Source: Porogramme epimiltina (lineage: Eukaryota > Basidiomycota > Agaricomycetes > Polyporales > Polyporaceae). Taken from it: a stretch of DNA of 10,707 nucleotides. The notes beneath the pieces are model-generated. The model searched no databases. It worked only from the letters and a program-made list of their open reading frames with translations, and was not told the DNA's origin. Within the stretch, counting starts at the first letter, position 1; each line of letters opens with the position of its first letter. The position numbers were made by a program, and so were the translations under genes. Shown one piece after another: positions 8,198 through 10,707 of the stretch. The stretch is from contig FTLJ01000873.1 in NCBI GenBank assembly GCA_900155495.1, positions 1-10,707 of the forward strand. Direction: 5' to 3'.

Positions 8198-8797
8198 GCC
8201 GCTGGGCGCATCCTCCTCTGGGATGATGCGGTGACGTGGCGACTCACCGGCAATGGGCATGCCTAGTTCCTGATTTGACTACCCCGAGGCTTGGGTTTGA
8301 TGCCAGGACGCATGAGATCGTTGTAACGTGGTGGGTGCGAGATGCGCCTTCGAGATCTCGCCGCGGCTCTTGTTTGGTGCACCCGGTACTCGCGAGGGCA
8401 AGCTGAATTACGGCGGCCGTTGTGAATGTGTCGAGATATCGAGTATATTGAGTCCGGCTACTGGTCCGCCTCCCTGAAGCTGCGGAACATCGGAGGCCGC
8501 CGTGGACGTCGCACGCGAGTCTGGTAAACATGGTAGCTGCATATGATCAAAGTATGGGGGTGGCGGCAGAGGCGTCCGGCCGGGTGGACAGCCTTGGCCC
8601 GAATGCGCTGTGCCGTCTTGAATCATATATCTCTATAAACAGTGACGGCTTCTGTCATCTCAGCAGTCCTAAGTTAGCCATTGTCACAAGCTATTCGGCG
8701 ATGAGAACACGTACTGTAGAGAACATTCCGGCACACTATCTCGTACTGTCGTCTCAGGATACATAGGATCCAGGAGTCCACAATCAGCTTAGGTCAC

Positions 8798-8852
8798 AAA
8801 CCGAGATGAACCCCATATCCGTCAGCCGACGGACATGGGTTTCCCTCGCTCC
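8798..8852 (+). repeat. Repeat core D, copy 4
   Basis: Invariant core at 8828-8852. Inverted arms CCCATATCCGTC (8812-8823) and GACGGACATGGG (8828-8839) have one mismatch. The frame reads RDEPHIRQPTDMGFPRSAAD. Confidence 0.85.
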
Positions 8853-9251
8853 GCTGCTGACCGTACCCTCGTCTGGGGCGATGCAATGAGGTGGTGGCTT
8901 CCTGGCAGCGCGTTGACGAATCGAGATGTATGTCCGAGATTTCGTCACATCGGATATTTGGATATTGGACATGAGTAAACGAGGCCGGCACGACGTTCCT
9001 AGGATCAAAACGCGCGTGTGCGTGAGCCTAGGCAAGCCTAATGTTCAGAGTCAGCGCGCGTGGAATCAACCTTGGTCCGAATGCACTGTGCCGTCTTGCA
9101 TCGTGCGCACCAAACGGCTTACCATGTCGTCTCTACGCTCCCTCCGTCATCATCGAGGCTACTGTCCACATCGTCATGGAGCTGACCAATGACGAGGGAG
9201 AAGAGTTCAGAACACGCCGCACGTGTGTTTCTACTCTAGTTCCATAGTCGT

Positions 9252-9305
9252 GAATCAAGACAACACCGTGTCCGCCAGCTGACGGACATGGGTTTCCCTC
9301 GCTCC
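9252..9305 (+). repeat. Repeat core D, copy 5
   Basis: Invariant core at 9281-9305. One base is missing in the left flank (CAAGACAACACC against CGAGATGAACACC), breaking the upstream frame. The core reads HRVRQLTDMGFPRSTTKPIL. Confidence 0.85.
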
Positions 9306-9395
9306 ACCACCAAGCCCATCCTCGTTCGGGGCGACGTGATGGCGTGTCGGCTCACTGGCACCGTTCAGGACAGGATTAGAAAGCTAGTATACATG

Positions 9396-9454
9396 CTTGG
9401 TACCTTGATGACGGAGAGTGCGCCGGCCATGCGATCGCCCTACGTGGCCGGGTA
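9396..9454 (+). repeat. Repeat module F, copy 2
   Basis: Second copy of the module at 7543-7601 with two substitutions. Together with the upstream core D copy 5 it stays open for about 110 codons (9288-9623), the longest undisturbed stretch in the array. Confidence 0.8.
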
Positions 9455-9882
9455 CCGATCTAAAACCCGATTCTGTCAGTTCCTGAGGAGACGGGTAGCT
9501 ATTCCCACCTGGTGGGTTCGATTTGGGTCTACGTGGTGCGGCTGCGAACGCCTGGTCCGATGGGGTTGTATCTGCGATGGCAACGCACATAGGGATGAGT
9601 CTAGAATTCACATCCGTCAATGAAACAATGTTAGAAACGGTATCGCTATCCTGGGATGCGCTATTGAGTCGGACGCTCTCCAGTTCGTGTGGCACGATAG
9701 CCGCACGACATAGGGGCAGACGCATCCGGCCGGGTGGACAGGCTTGGCCCGAATGCGCTGTGCCGTCTTGAATCCCATTCTAGATCTCTGTACAGTGTAA
9801 ACAGGAACGGCTTCTGACCTCACAATGACGAGATCGAGAACACGCTGGCACATTTCCTTCTATTGGGATTAGCATATATTAC

Positions 9883-9936
9883 GAATCGAGATGAACACCG
9901 TGCCCGTCACTGACGGACATGGGTTTCCCTCGCTCC
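9883..9936 (+). repeat. Repeat core D, copy 6
   Basis: Invariant core at 9912-9936. The left flank has a one-base deletion at the dyad centre (CGTCACTGACGG), which brings in a stop before TDMGFPRS. Confidence 0.85.
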
Positions 9937-10193
9937 TCTGCTGAACACATCCTCGTTCGGGGTGATGCGATGGACGACCCACGACGAGGCGAGATGCGTG
10001 CCCGCGATTTCGCCACGTCGATTATATTGATAAGTCTATAATCGACAGTCGTCAGCAACGGTACCACCGTCCCTGGATGCGCCCGCGACGTACCATGAAA
10101 TAGATTGAGGTAGGTTTCCATAGAAGAAGTCGAGAAACGGCACGCTGGACGACTGCTGACGCGCTCCAGCTCGTGTGGGACGACGGCCGCATG

Positions 10194-10707
10194 GCGGCCT
10201 CGTCGACCGTGGGCGCTGTGTGCCTTGCTTGGGCGCAGAGCAGCCCCAGCTCTTGTTAGCGCCCTCGGTACACGTTTGGATGAGAATTATGGTCGCTGTC
10301 ACCAGGGGACTCGGGAGGCCGGGTATTGGGCGCGTAGAGCCGAGGGCTGGAGACGGAGGCGAGGGCGAGAGCAACGATGAGGTGGCCCTGGCGGCGGCGA
10401 CGGCCCCTGCTCTGAAAGCCCGGTATCCCTAGTGTTAAAACGAATCTGTATTGATGCTCGATCATACAACGTACATCCATAATCGCCCGTCTGCGCGAGG
10501 GCGACCTGCTGCGCAAGCAGCAGAGTGTCAGGCTCGTCTTGCTGCAGGAGCACTATCAAGGCATTGACGGACTGAACAGCACGACGTGCATCAGAGCTGC
10601 AGTGCATCTGAGAGCGCTTTCCGTCGTAAGACTCTGTTCTTTGTCCACCACATCCGCCAGATGAGGTGCAACATGGTTCCCTAAAACAAGATCGTCAACG
10701 AAGCGGT
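10194..10707. other. Right end of window, no supported feature
   Basis: Downstream of the last module A copy, similarity to the array stops. A minus-strand frame at 10607-10299 contains QQDEPDTLLLAQQVALAQTG, and the last 150 bp are open on the minus strand (containing FVDDLVLGNHVAPHLADVVD). Either could be an exon of a gene continuing to the right, but no splice chain or family could be established. Confidence 0.3.

Larger units (their letters stand above)
6712..10193 (+). repeat. Degenerate array of a multi-module repeat (decayed coding copies)
   Basis: At least six diverged units lie in the same orientation. Shared modules: A (7821-7862, 9666-9707, 10152-10193), B (7924-7958, 8587-8621, 9065-9099, 9737-9771), C (6712-6750, 7122-7160, 8017-8055, 9149-9187), D core (six copies, listed separately), E (7373-7470, 8923-9026, partial 9991-10040) and F (7543-7601, 9396-9454). 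The apparent order is A-B-C-D-E-F; individual units lack some modules, so core spacing varies (418, 883, 655, 453, 631). On the plus strand A reads TADALQLVWDDGRM, B reads LGPNALCRL, C reads KATVHIVMELL, D reads VRQLTDMGFPRSAAE and F reads LGTLMTESAP...MRSPYVAGY. Many differences between copies fall at third codon positions, suggesting descent from coding DNA, but every unit has stops or frame breaks. The D reading resembles a UBA (ubiquitin-associated) domain. The parent gene is unknown. Confidence 0.8.

Noticed and set aside
8042..8260. Minus-strand reading GARETHVRQ.TDM shared by the cores as a protein family
   Set aside because: It arises from the palindrome in the core. Copies 5 and 6 stop or shift at once, and the plus reading explains the conserved bases and third-position changes better.
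6872..9936. CRISPR-like array (25-bp identical repeats)
   Set aside because: Spacing is 400-900 bp and irregular, homology extends far beyond the 25 bp, and the DNA is fungal.
10560..10707. FVDDLVLG on the minus strand as a reverse-transcriptase catalytic motif
   Set aside because: Only a short resemblance to the YxDD box; no other reverse-transcriptase motifs around it.

Overview
The window looks like nuclear DNA of a filamentous fungus, most likely a basidiomycete. One gene is clear. It has short introns (58-72 bp) with GTNNGT donors and C/TAG acceptors, and its codons end almost always in G or C. Nothing bacterial is visible: no operons, no Shine-Dalgarno-led ORFs. The left third (about 1-3300) is very GC-rich. 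The rest is closer to half GC and gene-poor.

Left region (1-2329, minus strand): the 5' half of a major facilitator superfamily sugar/quinate-type transporter. Five exons can be joined in phase to give the first 147 residues, about four membrane segments, before the gene leaves the window at base 1. Introns 1, 2 and 4 are ordinary. Intron 3 is 1690 bp and holds two diverged direct copies of a roughly 360-bp sequence with a hairpin between them. A TATA-like box lies 91 bp upstream of the start codon.

Middle region (2330-6700): no gene can be named. GC-rich upstream DNA is followed by a 25-bp exact direct repeat (97-bp period), several stretches with exon or intron signals that do not add up to a known protein, a strong TATA box at 5079-5088 facing a possible minus-strand spliced transcript (4637-5054), an exon-like open stretch at 6257-6388 and a GC hairpin at 6476-6502.

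Right region (about 6712-10193): a degenerate array of one repeat family, with six copies of an invariant 25-bp core and variable unit length (418-883 bp). The flanks of the cores contain other shared modules. Read on the plus strand, the core encodes a UBA-domain-like stretch (VRQLTDMGFPRSAAE consensus). Other modules also keep a reading frame, with many differences at third codon positions. Every copy carries stops or indels, so this looks like a multiplied and decayed gene fragment. The core is also a near-palindrome centred on CAGCTG. The last 510 bp (10194-10707) show no supported feature.

The notable material is the repeat array, the oversized repeat-bearing intron and the possible unassigned spliced transcripts. 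All functional statements about the array are inference.
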